Part shown: piece after piece, positions 1-11,560 of the stretch | How positions within the stretch are numbered: position 1 is the stretch's first letter | How the letters are laid out: each line of letters opens with the position of its first letter | Origin: Heterocephalus glaber | Taxonomy: Eukaryota > Chordata > Mammalia > Rodentia > Bathyergidae | Reading direction: 5' to 3' | Length of the DNA stretch: 64,000 bases | Assembly: GCF_000247695.1 (NCBI RefSeq) | Contig: NW_004624865.1 | Coordinates: forward strand, 4,470,719 to 4,534,718 | Translations under genes and position numbers: made by a program | The notes under the pieces: model-generated | The model's database searches: none | What the model saw: only the letters and a program-made list of their open reading frames with translations | Told to the model about the DNA's origin: nothing

Positions 1-24
1 CCCCTGTTCACTAACTTTGCTAGT

Positions 25-450
25 TCTTTTCGTTTTTAACAGCTTTGTGGTATACTGCACATACCCTAAATTCACCCATTTTAAGAGTACAATTTAATAA
101 TTTTCATTAAAATGTTGAGGGGTGTTTAACCATCACCACTATCCATTTTCATTACCCCCAAAAATTACCTTGAGCAGATTTAGTCAGTCCTGACACCCAT
201 TCCAGCCAGCTGCTTGCCCGCTTCTGTCTCTGTGAGTTTATTACTTGTATAAATGGAATCAGATAATATGCAGTAATTTCCTCTGTCTTTCACCTAGAAT
301 AGTGATGAGTTTGGGTTGTAGCGTATATCATTTCGTATTTTGTTCTTTTTCATTGCTCAATAGTATTCCACTGTGTGGATGTGTTACATTCTGTGAATGA
401 ATTTAATGAGGACATGTGTTCTCATTTGTCTTGGGCAGATCTTAAGGAAC
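25..450 (-). repeat. Old L1M-type LINE fragment
   Basis: Antisense L1M 3'-region wording is recognisable: 'catcaccactatccatttt', 'aaatggaatcagataatatg' and 'tagtattccactgtgtgg'. Heavily diverged, no open frame. Confidence 0.6.
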
Positions 451-1089
451 AAGATTGCAGGATAGTGTCTTAAGCTTATTCTTTAAACTTAAGAAACAAA
501 GTGTCCCCCACCTATGGCCCTTCTGCTTCATGAGAAAATCAAAGGCACCAGAAAGACATCCTTTCACTCTCGTAGTCCTTGACTTGCCAGCTTATCTGTT
601 CTGCACCAGTTGTTCTTCCTTCCTTCTGTTTAAGTGGATGCGATGCCCATCATTCTGTGTCGAGCCCTTCCCCAGCTGTGCTCTGGGTCTCATTCTCATT
701 CCTGCTAATTAACACGCTGACTTCCATCTCTGAATTCCACTTCTTTCTCATTTTGCTCAGCTTTAAGTGTTTCACCCAAAACACAGACAACAGCAGAAAC
801 AGCAACATAGCCCTAGAAAGAGACCTCACTTATTCTGCCTTGTTGGTCTGTATTTTTTTCCAGGACTTTCTTTCTCATTTATATGCTGGTGACTTCCACA
901 GGATCTGCCTAAAAGCTCACCTCAGAGCTTCAGGCTTCTGCGTCCAGTGTCTTCCTGGGCCTTCTGCCCGTCTGTACTGCAGATATTTAAAGAGCAGCAT
1001 TCTCTACTGCTGCACTCTTTCCTCGCTTTGCTCCCAAATCTACTTTTCATTTTCTCTGGTCTTAGTGACTGTTTTCATTATCCATTTGG
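451..1089. other. Unassigned pyrimidine-rich stretch
   Basis: Open frames here are chance stretches in T/C-rich sequence with no recognisable protein. It may be the 5' continuation of the L2 copy that follows, but I could not match it. Confidence 0.4.
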
Positions 1090-1500
1090 CGTGGATCAAG
1101 CCAGAAATCTGGGTATCCGTCACCTTCGACCTTGTGTTCAGTCTCTAGGTCCTGCCAGTGTCAGCTCCTAAAAATGATTCACTTCCCTCCCATCCCCTGC
1201 TGCTTTCCTATTTCAGGGACCAGCATATTATTTCTGTATCTTTACAGTATTCTCATCCAGTGTCCCTTCCACCAGTCTCCTACCCATTTTCCACTGTCCA
1301 GCCAGGCCACTTACTATAAAATGCAGATCTCATTGTGCTGCTCCCTAACAGAAAATACTTAGGTGACGAAGCACTCATCAGGAGAAAGTTCATTTCTGAA
1401 TGAAATTCTTCATGATCTAAGTTCTGCTTACTTTTCCAATCCTGTATCTCTTGTAACTTATTTCTTTCTCCCACGTTGTAGGCATCTTGAATAGATATTA
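1090..1500 (+). repeat. LINE L2 fragment
   Basis: The order 'ctcccatcccctgctg', 'ccagccaggccacttactat', 'aaatgcagatctcattgtg', 'cttcatgatctaagttctgc' follows the L2 3' region in the sense direction. Ancient and diverged. Confidence 0.6.
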
Positions 1501-2105
1501 TTTGGAGTTGCACTATTGTTCTTACATCTTCAAGGTTTTTTTTCCCCTTTACATGTAGCTCCTTCTCCTTAAAGTGGAAATAGAATGCTAACTTCTTAAA
1601 TACGAAGCATCAAACAGTATGTGGAAAAACTTCTGCAGTATTATTGTTTGGTTGTCGTCAGATTCTGGATATAGAAGACAAATGTTTATAATAATGTTTT
1701 CCAGAAATTGACCTAATTATATATTTAATTATAATGGACAATTTGTTTATAGAACTCAAAGGGGATTTCCTTTGAGTAGTGTTCCAAGTATAGGTCACTG
1801 ATAATGAACTCATGCTTTTTTGTGAGCATTTCTCTTGTGGGAAATGTGGATAAAGTGGTTGGCTCATGGAAAAATGGGAATATAAATATTGGACACAAAA
1901 CTTCCTGAAACTACAGAAAACTAAGTAAAATTTTAAACAAGGCTTTAATGATAAGTGTTTGACACCTGTCATGTTGAGTAGATTTTATGATACAAATTAA
2001 AGTTGTTGTCACTAGCAGTAATAGAAACAGTAACAAGATCTGTATTTCCTGCTGTGTGCCAGGCAGTGCTATGAAGAAGTACTTTACTAATTTGTTAGAT
2101 TCCTG
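1501..2105. other. Intronic sequence, nothing assigned except a short MIR-like piece
   Basis: A short MIR-like motif (tgctgtgtgccaggcagtgc, about 2050-2070) is visible. The rest is AT-rich intron with no gene or repeat I can name. Confidence 0.4.
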
Positions 2106-2109
2106 TGTC

Positions 2110-2415
2110 CAGTGACATCACAATAATGTGTTCTTTTCAGATTGGCCTCTTTTACATTCCGATGTGGACTTTAGTTCCTTCTTTGTCTTTTCATGGCTTG
2201 ATAGTTCATTCTTTTTAGTGCCAAGTCATATTCCATTGTTTGGGTGTACCACAGTTTATCCCTTTACCTACTGACTTGTTTGCTTCCAAGTTTTAGCAGT
2301 TGTGAATAAAGCTACTGTAAACATCTCTGTATAGGTTTTGTGTGGACATGAATTTTCAACTGCTTTTGGTAAATCCCATGCACTCTTGCTGGATTGTATG
2401 GTAAGGTCAGACTCT
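2110..2415 (-). repeat. L1M 3'-region fragment
   Basis: Antisense L1M wording is clear: 'tcttttcatggcttgatag', 'ccattgtttgggtgtaccac', 'gtgaataaagctactgtaaa', 'ttgctggattgtatggtaag'. Confidence 0.8.
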
Positions 2416-2958
2416 AGTACCATAGTGTTCTGGAAAAGGAAAGAGACAGTAGAAAGCCATGGTTATAAGGAAGATATGAATAGGTGGAGCACAGAAGATT
2501 TTCAAGACAGTGAGGATACTATGTATGCCACTTAATGGTGACACACATTTTTCTGAAGTCATCGAATATACAACCCCAAGAGTGAATCTTAATGTGAACT
2601 ATGGACTTCGGGTGAAAATGATACGTCAGTGTAGCTTTATCAGTTTATGAAAAATATGCCATTCCTGTAGGGGATGTTGATGAGGACAGCTGTGTGGGGG
2701 GGGACTGAGGGCTATATGAGACGTTTTTGTACCTTCCTGTAAATTTTCTGTGAATCATCAAAGTGTTCTAAAAAGAGCAACAATGTGATCTTTAAAAATA
2801 TTTGGTACTTAGAAATACTTTGAATTCAGACATGGTGTCAAACATTTCTAAAAATCCATGCTCCCTTCTCATTAGAAAGAGTTGGCTGCATACCTTTTGC
2901 AAACATAAGAAATCTATTACTTCTCTATATTAAAAATTGTATTAAACTCAAGAGTTGA
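2416..2958. other. Intronic sequence, nothing recognised
   Basis: No repeat or coding similarity recognised. It contains a short G-run near 2695-2703. Confidence 0.4.
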
Positions 2959-3012
2959 GGCCTGGGTTATAGCTCAGTGTTAGCCATCAATTCAGTCCCC
3001 AGCATCAAAAAA
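2959..3012 (+). repeat. ID-type SINE, internally deleted, old
   Basis: Contains 'cctgggttatagctcagtg' (box A region) joined directly to 'ttcagtccccagcatcaaaa'. The middle third of the tRNA-like body is missing. Confidence 0.7.
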
Positions 3013-3063
3013 TGAAACCCACAAAAAATCCTCCAAAAGTTCCTCCTGAAAAACAACAACAAA

Positions 3064-3225
3064 ACTGGGCAAGGGGGTGCACATCTGTAGTTCTAGCACT
3101 CTGGAAGGCTGAGGCAGGAGGATTACAAGTTGGAGCCCAGCCCCGGCAACTAGGTGAGTTAGCAAGAGCCTGTCTCAAGATAAAATGTATAGGGTTGGGG
3201 ATGTAGCTCATTGTAAAGGCCTTGC
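3064..3225 (+). repeat. Dimeric B1+ID SINE
   Basis: A B1-type left arm (gggtgcacatctgtag to cctgtctcaagataaaatg) is followed at once by an ID-type right arm (agggttggggatgtagctca). This is the composite type known from squirrel-related rodents. The right arm is degenerate. Confidence 0.75.
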
Positions 3226-5370
3226 TGAGTGGCAGAACTGGAAAACAGTCATTGTTAGTAATTTCTAAGATGGTGTTCTTTTCTCATTATCATGCTTACT
3301 TTCTAAAGTAATTAACACTATTGTTTTAACATTAACCTTTCGTCTTCTCCCAAAGAGTGTTGGTACCGTTTCTCTCTCGTGTGTCCAAGTAGAGAAAGTA
3401 CGAATGACATTTCTTCATGGTCTTCAGTATGATGGGTAATTCAAGAACAGTAAATGATCACTTTTTATAAGTCTTTTAAGGGCTTGTGTGAAATGTTTAA
3501 GGATATGTGTGGAATTCCAAAAGTTAATTAATCTTAGGATAATGAAGCCGCCATCTGAATCCTGGACTTTGTCTAATTTCCTCCCTGTTGGCACTGAGCT
3601 TTTTCATTATTGGTGATGAGCAACATTATCTCTCAGATCGCTGCCAAGAATTAATATAAAGAGAACTGCTATTGCTCCTACTGTCAGACTGATAGAGGGT
3701 ATTTCAGAGGCATTGAAATTGAGGTATCTTCAAGTCTTCACTTCCGGGTCAAGCTGGGATAAAAGTGAAAATGTTAATGATGCCACTAAAGAGAGGTGAC
3801 AGGACTTCTATGTTTTATTTATTTTTGGATAACAAAATTAAGGAGAAACTGAGGTGATGATTAAGAAGTCATAATAAGCCTGTATATCCTAATCTCCTTT
3901 TCTTGTAAAGACACTGCAGTGGGTTAAGGCCCAGTCTGACAACCTCATTATAAATTCATCATCTCTTTGAGGACCTTATCTTCGAGTTAAGTCACATTCT
4001 AAGGTACCAAGGCTGGCATTTCAACTTTAAATTGGGAAGGGGCACAATTCAGTCTCTAATTACCTATCCATTTATCAGTCTTTGTGTCCCATCTAGTTTT
4101 TTAAACCTGTCATTTAAAAAAACTTGCAGTGATATAAAATTGGGAATTGAAAAATACAATGAATACATACGTGGAAACTTCTGAGTTTTCTCTGTGGTCC
4201 TGTTATTGGTTTATGGGGTGCTTGCCTCTTGGTTTCCAGGTTTTTTTCATCTTGAACAAAGAATTGCACAAAACAAGCAGAAACAGTGACAAAGTCTATT
4301 TGAAAAATGAAGATAAGGGAGAAACTGGCTCTGCAGGGTGCACTTGGGCCGAATAAAAGGAAGGAAAAATTAAAAACCCAGATAAAATAAAAGTACACCC
4401 TTGGGGCACACAGGGCGGGCTCCCGTGAGGAAAGCCACAGAGCACGCTTTCAGTGGTGTCCTGGCTCTGTTTCTTCCACATATCGAGGGAACCCACAGGG
4501 CCCTGGGAATTACTTGGCGGTGTGTCCTGGGATCTGGTCACCCCTGCTCCCCCTGTCAGCTTTGCCATGCCCTGCCTTCTTGCCTCAGTCCTCCCTCCTG
4601 CCTTAAAAATTGGTCACTTTTCCATTTGTAAAACAAGTTTTTAATTCCTAGTTTCAGGGATTATTTTGTGTTAGATTGCTAGCTTATGGTTTTCTTTTCT
4701 AAAAATATTGCTTCAGTGTTCATTTCCCCCTAAACTAGATGTCTTTGTTTTATGCCTGTTTACTATGCCTGACTTGATGGGAATACTTTCTAGCAGCCCA
4801 GGCTCTTTTTCTTTGGTTCTCACCAAGTGTGCCTCTCTGTGTGGGCAAGCATGGCACTTCATCTAAGCCAAGCCACCCAGCTCTTTGACTTCCTTTTTTT
4901 CCTGATCGCTCTGCCCCACACATTCCCTGAAGCTGTCTGGACTCTGGAGTGTGTGGAACTCATGTCCTCTGTGCTCTGGGTGTCCTCACCAGCAGTGTTC
5001 ACCCTGAGATAACTTACAGGCTCCAATCCTAGCCTCACCCTTGAAGTTTGCCACATCATTCTGTTTTTAGTGGTATTTCCATTTACAAAATACAGCAATT
5101 CTAGATTGTTGAAATTGTCAAATCCTAGAAAATGTAGCATTCTTGTGCATGATTGGAGAGACGCTAAGTCCAACTGGTTGCTGCAGAGTTGCTCTTACAC
5201 AGTGACAGATGGCAAGAGGAGCCGGACATAAATGCAGTATTTTTGTGCAGAGCGTGGTGTTTTGCTTTGTGTTTTTCTGTGCTTTGAAATTTACCACATG
5301 AAAAAAAAGTTATTAAATACTGGTCATCATGTACATTTCTGTTATGCACGAGACAAGTTCACTTCAGAAA
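3226..5370. other. Intronic sequence without assigned features
   Basis: About 2.1 kb with no recognisable repeat or gene. The open frames at 4114-4650 overlap on both strands, lack similarity to any protein I know, and coincide with a locally GC-richer patch (4390-4580). Confidence 0.4.
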
Positions 5371-5387
5371 TAGCTCCAAGAATAGTT

Positions 5388-5477
5388 GTTTTTTTTTTTT
5401 TTTCTGTACTGGGGATCGAACTTGGGTCCTTGTGTTTGCAAGGCAGGCGGCGGAACCACTGAGCTAAATCCCTGGCC
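5388..5477 (-). repeat. ID-type SINE
   Basis: Young-family copy of the ggcggcggaacc subtype. Flanking duplication ccaagaatagtt at 5376-5387 and 5478-5489. Confidence 0.92.
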
Positions 5478-5748
5478 CCAAGAATAGTTTTTATATTTTA
5501 TTTTCTCATTGAAAACCAGATTTGTTTCAGCCCCAAAGAGCATGTTTATGTAAAATTAAATGAACACTGGCAGGGTGCTGACCCTTTCTTTTTTTTTCCC
5601 CCTAAATGGGGAATGTTACTGTGTTTATATAGGAACATTGATTTTTCTTGTTAAGAGTATCTCCATTGCCCTGCTTATATAGAACCAACAGCACGCAGGT
5701 AACAATGTAGACTCTTCTTCTTTGCCTTAGTAACATAGTAACATTCCT

Positions 5749-5834
5749 TTTTTTTTTTTTGGTACCAAGGACTGATCTCAGGACCTTGCACTTGCAAGGC
5801 AGGTGGCAGAGCCACTCAGCTAAATCCCCGGCCC
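5749..5834 (-). repeat. ID-type SINE
   Basis: Subtype ggtggcagagcc. Duplication agtaacattcct at 5737-5748 and 5835-5846. Confidence 0.92.
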
Positions 5835-6076
5835 AGTAACATTCCTCTGTCTCTTAATGTCGCCAGTATCATTTTCCTTGGATATTTGCAGTGGGTGGCC
5901 AAAAGAACAACTCCAAGTTTCCTAAAAGGCCTAGGGAACACATAGTAGAAGAGAGCTGCCTCTTCTTCTATGCGGATCATGTGTTGGACAGTCACAGGAA
6001 GAGGTGGTTCTGGTTTTTGTGGTATTGTTTTCTTCATAATGTCTCCTGTTTTCTCTGGCTCTTTTAGGAGTTTCTT

Positions 6077-6182
6077 TTTTCTTTTTCTTTCTTTTTCTCT
6101 TTTTTTGGCTACCGGGGATTGAACTCATGTCCTTGCACTTGCGAGGTGGGCAGCAGAACCACTGAGCTAAACCCCCAGCCCA
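6077..6182 (-). repeat. ID-type SINE
   Basis: Duplication tcttttaggagtttctt, 17 bp, at 6060-6076 and 6183-6199. The tail is a long impure T/C run. Confidence 0.93.
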
Positions 6183-6986
6183 TCTTTTAGGAGTTTCTTA
6201 TTCTGATTAGTTTGAATCAATGTGATTATGGTGTGCTTTTCTGTTTTCATATTTCTCATCATGAATTTTTTGAGCTTCTTGATATGTAATAGTTTGTAGC
6301 TTTTGTCACATAACGGGGATTTTGAGTTCTTATTTCTTCACATAATTTTTTTTTTGTTCTTTTTCCTTTCTACTGACTCCAGTTACATATATATTAGATT
6401 GCTGCATGTGGTGCCATAGCGTAAAGAATCTGTTTATTTTGTTTCCCTGCCCCCATCCTTCATTTTCATAATCCTTATTTTTTTTCATAATCCTTTTGTC
6501 TTAAGGTTCCTTTGTCTTTTCTTCCACAGTTTTTAGCTCCCTGTTAGTACCATCCAGTATATTTTTCATCTTACACATGGTACTTTTTATCTCCAGAATT
6601 TGGATCTGTGTCCTTTTTGTGTAGTGCATGTTTTTGTTGAACATTTTCAGTGTTTCCTAAACCTTTCCATTCACTTTCAGTGTACAGTTAAGGGGCAGTA
6701 AGTACATTCACAATATTGTGCAACTGTCACTATTTCTGAAATTCTTTTATCACCCAGAACAGAAACACTGGAGTCATTCATCAGTAATTTCCTATCTTCA
6801 ATTACCCCCGACCCCCTGGTATACCCTTTATATTATTTTCTATTTCTAAATTTGCACATGCATGCATTTCTATGTGTGTATTGTCTATAAAGGCATGCAG
6901 TATTTGCTGTTCTATGTCTAGCTTATTTCACAAAGCATACTGTTTTCAGGATTCATCCATGTTGAAGGATGTACCAGTTATTTTTT

Positions 6987-7050
6987 CAATTAGCAATAAT
7001 CACGCCTCAGATAAACCTCATTGGCTATGATGCTGCCACTGCACAAAGCT
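6987..7050 (-). pseudogene. U4 snRNA retropseudogene, 3' truncated
   Basis: The reverse complement starts agctttgtgcagtggcagc and matches U4 snRNA nucleotides 1 to about 64, ending gctaattg, with a handful of substitutions (mostly C/T and G/A changes). The rest of U4 is absent. A perfect 17-bp duplication, tgtaccagttatttttt, flanks it at 6970-6986 and 7051-7067. Insertion therefore used the LINE machinery. U4 copies cut near nucleotide 65-68 are a known class of human pseudogene, explained by self-primed reverse transcription. It is not expected to be a working snRNA gene because the Sm site and 3' stem are missing. Confidence 0.95.
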
Positions 7051-7085
7051 TGTACCAGTTATTTTTTAATGTCTTGTAGCCTTTT

Positions 7086-7167
7086 TAAATTTTGGTACCA
7101 AGGATCGAACTCAGGACCTTGCGCTTGTGAGGCAGGTGTGGTGCCACTGACCTAAATTCCTGGCCCT
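7086..7167 (-). repeat. ID-type SINE
   Basis: Subtype ggtgtggtgcc. Duplication gtcttgtagcctttt / gtcctgtagcctttt at 7071-7085 and 7168-7182. Confidence 0.9.
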
Positions 7168-7359
7168 GTCCTGTAGCCTTTTGAACATAGGGAGTACATA
7201 TATTACTGTTTTAATATTCTTTTTATTTATGTCATGTTTGTCATTTCTCCGTCACTTTCAGTTCACATTGTTTCTGCCCAGCATGTAAATTCTCCAGCTT
7301 CTTGGCTTATATGATAATTTTTTATTGCTTGTTGGACATTACTAGTTTACACTTTTATG

Positions 7360-7511
7360 AAATTTGTTTTTGGTGTATTGAGACAAGGTCTGTGTAGCCC
7401 TGGCTGGCTTTGAACTCACTATGTAGCCCAGGCTGGCCTCAAAGTCACAGCGATCCTCCTGGCTCAGCCTCCCAAGTGTTGGGATTACAGGCGTGTACCA
7501 CCATGCCTGGC
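7360..7511 (-). repeat. B1-type (7SL) SINE
   Basis: Antisense B1 from gagacaaggtctgtgtagcc to aggcgtgtaccaccatgcc. It has the duplicated 'ctggctttgaactc...ctggcctcaaagtc' core. Perfect 17-bp duplication tagtttacacttttatg at 7343-7359 and 7512-7528. Confidence 0.92.
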
Positions 7512-7686
7512 TAGTTTACACTTTTATGGCCTTGAGATAGATGTAATTGTAATTCATCCTTGGAGGATGTAGTTGTAATTTTTGCAGTTTGATCCTTTTG
7601 TGCCTTGCTTTCTCCTATGGGTAAAGAGTAGCAGTTCATCTGGGGCTAATGTTTCCATATCACTGAGGCAGAACCCTTGTGAGTAC

Positions 7687-8012
7687 TGCTGTGGTTTGAA
7701 TGTTTGAATGCTGTGGTTTGAATGTCTCCACCAAAACTCCTGGTGAACTTTAATCGCCATTGTAGCAGTGTTCAGAGGTGATGAGCTTGAGGGCTCTGCC
7801 TTCAGGCGTGGAGCAGTGTTGTCACTAGAGAGTAGGGTCCTGACCTGCAAGGTGAGCTCAGCCTGACAGTCCTACACCTGTGCTCTCTCATCTTGCTCCA
7901 TGGCTTGAAGGGTCTCCTCAGACTCAGCCCTTGGCTTTGGACTTCCTGGCTTCCAGAACCACAAGCTAAATAAGCTTATTTATTCTGTCAGAAAACAGAA
8001 AACACAATGACA
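7687..8012 (+). mobile_element. Solo LTR, MaLR (MST/THE1-like)
   Basis: Starts TGctgtggtttgaatg and ends acacaatgaCA. The wording 'gtggtttgaatgtctccacc', 'atgagcttgagggctctgcc', 'gcttccagaaccacaagcta', 'aaataagctta' follows the MST/THE1 LTR. A 5-bp duplication, agtac, sits at 7682-7686 and 8013-8017, as expected for ERVL/MaLR. The first bases of the LTR are partly repeated (ctgtggtttgaatg at 7688 and 7711). The host sequence is the old LINE around it. Confidence 0.8.
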
Positions 8013-8280
8013 AGTACTGGATCTCAGGTCTCCTGAATCATAAGGATTTCCTTCTGGCTAGAATGATAAGAACTCTTAGCCATCTGCTCCAGGGAAATCT
8101 CACACAGATGCACTGAGAGTTCCCTTCTGAAGACTCAGGCCCCTGCACATATGTATCTTTCTGTGTCCCCCTCTTCCCTGGGCTCCAGATCTCCTGCTTG
8201 CTTGGTCAGTGAGTATAGTCTGGGGATGGTCTTCATGTGGTGAGCTGCAGTCATCTTAGGCTTGCTTGTCACTCCTCTCT
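8013..8280 (-). repeat. Old LINE continuation (HAL1/L1M-like)
   Basis: Continues the minus-strand LINE interrupted by the LTR; fits the 5' region of that family. Weak match. Confidence 0.4.
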
Positions 8281-8419
8281 CACTGGCTGACATCCAGTAC
8301 CTTAAAGTGTTTCACTTTTTTTTTCTGGTGTTTTAGTATTTTTTTTTTTTTTTTAAGGTTAGAATAGGTTAGGTGTCTGAAAGGGACTCCCATAGACATT
8401 AAGTAAAAACACATTATCT

Positions 8420-8513
8420 TGGCCTGGGGATTAAAATTTAGCTCAGTAGTTTTGCCACCTGCTGCACAAGCACAAGGACCCGAGTTTAATCCCCCGGTAC
8501 CAAAAAAACACCC
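8420..8513 (+). repeat. ID-type SINE
   Basis: Gap-containing copy (ggcctggggattaaaattta) of the gctgcacaagc subtype. Duplication cacattatct at both ends (8409-8419, 8514-8523). Confidence 0.88.
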
Positions 8514-8761
8514 CACATTATCTGACCCCAGAGTAAGACTTATATGAAATAATTTTATTCCGTGCCATAACTTATGTTAAGTGTTACCACATTGCTGACC
8601 CACGACACAAAATGTTTGCTATTTTTGTCCTTATGATCTCATCAAAGGAACCCATTGTTAGTGTCTTCTTTATATTTAAATGTTGAATTATTTAAGATGA
8701 GATCTAAGCCAGCTAATTACAATACTGTGAGTGCTATTGAGAACACCTGGTCCAATTGATT

Positions 8762-8903
8762 AATTGATTGAGACAGGGTCTGGCTTTGTAATTCAGGCTG
8801 TCATTGAAAGCACTGTGAGCCCCAAGCTGGCCTCTAACTTGGAGCAATCCTGCCTCAGCATCCCAAATGCTGGGATTACAGGTGTGCACCAGCACACCTG
8901 GCT
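8762..8903 (-). repeat. B1-type SINE
   Basis: Antisense B1, from ttgagacagggtctggcttt to ttacaggtgtgcaccagcac. Confidence 0.85.
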
Positions 8904-9444
8904 CTTAATTTTAAAAATTGAAAAAGTAGGCATACATGAACAGCCGTCTCCTTGTGGCCCAAATGTCTATGATCTTCTGGTGCTGCACTAGGAGAAGCCT
9001 CTGGGGTTTGGGCTGTGTGGAATAATGTTCTGTGTTTGGCAGTGTTCATGGCTGTGTCAGATTGGTCACGTGAGTGCATCAGGTTAGGGACTGTGAGCAC
9101 TAGGGCTTGGTGAGTAGCTTCAAGGAGGGATCCCTACAGGGAGCAGATGTGTGCGTGCACCCTTCCTGTGCTTCTCTCCAGGGCGCTGCTGGTGCTTGCC
9201 TCCCTGTCACACCACACCACACAGTGGAAGCAGCTCCTGCTCTGACAGATACAGCTGAGCCATCAGGTCCCTTATAGCAGGAGCAGCCTCACTGAGCCAG
9301 AAGTGTTTGGAAATGGACCTGAAGGCACCGACTGGTTTGTGGTTTTTCTGTCTTCTGTAGCTAAACCAATCCAAACTAATAAGATACTTATATGATCATC
9401 ATTTCCTTAATATTGCTGAGAAAATAAAGTGTTTAGAAATGTAT
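8904..9444. other. Intronic sequence, nothing recognised
   Basis: No repeat or gene that I can name; locally GC-richer near 9100-9300. Confidence 0.4.
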
Positions 9445-9459
9445 AGAAAAGGGCAACTT

Positions 9460-9549
9460 GGGCCCGGGATTTAGCTTAGTGGCGTTGCTTCCTGCCTGCC
9501 AAGCACAAGGTCCTGAGTTCCATCCCCCTTACCAAAAAAAAAAAAAAAA
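9460..9549 (+). repeat. ID-type SINE
   Basis: Perfect 15-bp duplication agaaaagggcaactt at 9445-9459 and 9550-9564, with a 17-19 nt A tail. Confidence 0.93.
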
Positions 9550-9599
9550 AGAAAAGGGCAACTTTAAAAACTAGTTTTATAAAATTAATACTGTTTACC

Positions 9600-9790
9600 C
9601 TTATAGAGCTCCTTTTATGTATGTGCCTGGTGTTTTATAGAAGTTTTATTTCCATTTACACAATAGTCCTAAAAAGTTACATTTTTATCTCTGATGCTTT
9701 TGAGGTTTAGAGACATTATATAATTAGACAGTAGTGGTAGAGTTAATAGTATTTCATTTCAAGTCAGTCTAATTCAGAATCACAGAGTTT
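9600..9790 (+). repeat. MIR-like fragment
   Basis: The order 'ttttatgtatgtgcctggtg', 'ctctgatgcttttgaggttt', 'agacattatataattagaca' recalls MIR. Low similarity. Confidence 0.4.
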
Positions 9791-10345
9791 CTTTTCCCTA
9801 AGCCAAGCATTTCCAACTCCTTTGTTTTAAATGTTCATTTCTTAGATCTTCTTGGTTGGTAAATTAATCGTTTGATTTTGGAGCTGTCTTACAAAGGTAG
9901 CTAAATTCATAGTTTTTAATTAGTATATTGACATAAGCTAAGATGTCTTTTAGCTTGCATTCTTCTTCATCCTCATTATTGCTGAATCTGCAGAATTGAA
10001 TCCCTCCATAAACTAGAAAAGTAGTAATTCAGCCTTAAAGTACATACCATAGATGAGGGCTAGCCTCACACTAGCTCTATGCATGCAGCCTTCATCAGTT
10101 AAAGGTTTTGTTTTATGTATGATTAGCTTTAAATTACACTACACTTAGGATCTTAGGAAAACAGCTTAATTCTTTTAATATATTCTAAGTCTCTGAATTC
10201 ATTGATTTTAATGCAGTTTTTAAAGTTTCCACTCTCTTATATTTTATTTTAGCTCACTTATTTTGGAATAACATAATGGCAGTCACAGGACGCATGGGCA
10301 CATTCTGGGACTCAAAGTATGCCAAGAATTAAATTGTTTACTTCT
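9791..10345. other. Intronic sequence, nothing recognised
   Basis: AT-rich, no long frame, no named repeat. Confidence 0.4.
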
Positions 10346-10349
10346 GCCC

Positions 10350-10500
10350 AGTGTGGTAGTGCATGCCTGTAACCCCAGCACTTGGGAGGCTGAGGCAAGA
10401 GGATTGCCAGGAGTTTGAGGTCATCCTGGGCTGCATAGTGAGTTCAAAGCCAGCCTGAACTACATAGCTCTCAATAAACAAAAAATAAACAAACAAAAAA
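10350..10500 (+). repeat. B1-type SINE
   Basis: Sense B1: gcccagtgtggtagtgcatg to gaactacatagctctcaata, with an A-rich tail (aaacaaaaaa). Confidence 0.9.
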
Positions 10501-11469
10501 GGGCTTTTACTTCTTAAAGAAATTTAATTTTTATTGTCTGTTATGGTAAAAGATTTTTAAAGCCTTGGTGTTCCAGAACCTGTTTTACCAGTTATCTCTT
10601 AAGTGAGATGAAAATTGCATACCTGAAAGAGAAATTCATTAGTAGCGGAGATGCCAGAGCTACAGAGAGACTAAGTCCTTGTTTATGTAACCTTTTAGCT
10701 TGTTGAGTCTTTCCTTTTCTGGAGTACAGGAAATTAAATACTGTGGAAGAATTTGCCATTCCCAGCTGCTCACATGTCCCCTATGCTATAGAATTTTTTT
10801 AATGCTACTTTTATTATTTTATAAATCTGGCATGGTTTTAGTAATTGACAAAGTATGAGTAAATTTAATAAGGAGAACAGTTTGAAACTCTTAATATTAT
10901 ATACACGAATGTTGTAGAAAATCTGAATTTTCTTGGGCTCTGAAATGTACCCTTGGCCTCTCTCACTACCTCTGAAAATGTAGATTCCCTGCTCCCCCCT
11001 TTGACCACATTTTCCAGTTCAGCTTCTCAAGATTGAGTGCTACTGGTTGAAGAAAGCAGTGTTGAGTAGTGTTTTCAGGAGAGATGTCTTAGGATATTTT
11101 CTAAATGCTTCTGTCCTAATCTAGGCCTTCATTAGCTTAGGTAGCTAAGTTAATTAAACTGATTAAAAAAAATCCAAATCAAGTTCTTCAGTTGCTCTAG
11201 CCTTATCTCAAATACGAAATACCAAGATGTGACTAGTGCTACATGTCAGACAGCATAGATAATATAGAATGATTCTGTGTCCCTTGGCTGTCTCAAGTCC
11301 TTCTAGTCAGAAGAAGGTTCCTAGTAAAACTTAGATGTGTGTCATTTAATAATGTGCTTACTGATTTTAATTTCTGGCTGATTTAAAAAAAAAAAAAGTG
11401 AGGTCTTTCATTTCTGTCAAACCTGCCTTTCTTACCAGTCTGTTTTTTGATGAACTTTCTCATTGTAAT
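10501..11469. other. Intronic sequence, nothing recognised
   Basis: About 1 kb without recognisable repeats apart from a 13-nt A run near 11385. Confidence 0.4.
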
Positions 11470-11560
11470 TTTTATTTTTGTTTTTGGTAATGGGGATCAA
11501 ACTCAGGACCTTGTGCTTGTGAGGCAGGCGGTGGAACCACTGAGCTAAATCCCCGGCCCC
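11470..11560 (-). repeat. ID-type SINE
   Basis: Subtype ggcggtggaacc with a ggtaatgggg variant end. I could not define its duplication. Confidence 0.88.

Larger units (their letters stand above)
6200..7680 (-). repeat. Old LINE (HAL1/L1M-like) with nested inserts
   Basis: Antisense old-LINE wording runs through the stretch: 'tgagcttcttgatatgtaat', 'ttccactcactttcagtg'-like text near 6670, 'cacaaagcatactgttttca', 'ttcatccatgttgaagg', then 'tttgatccttttgtgccttg' near 7590. The order fits a minus-strand L1M/HAL1 copy. It is split by the U4 retropseudogene, one ID SINE and one B1. Confidence 0.55.
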
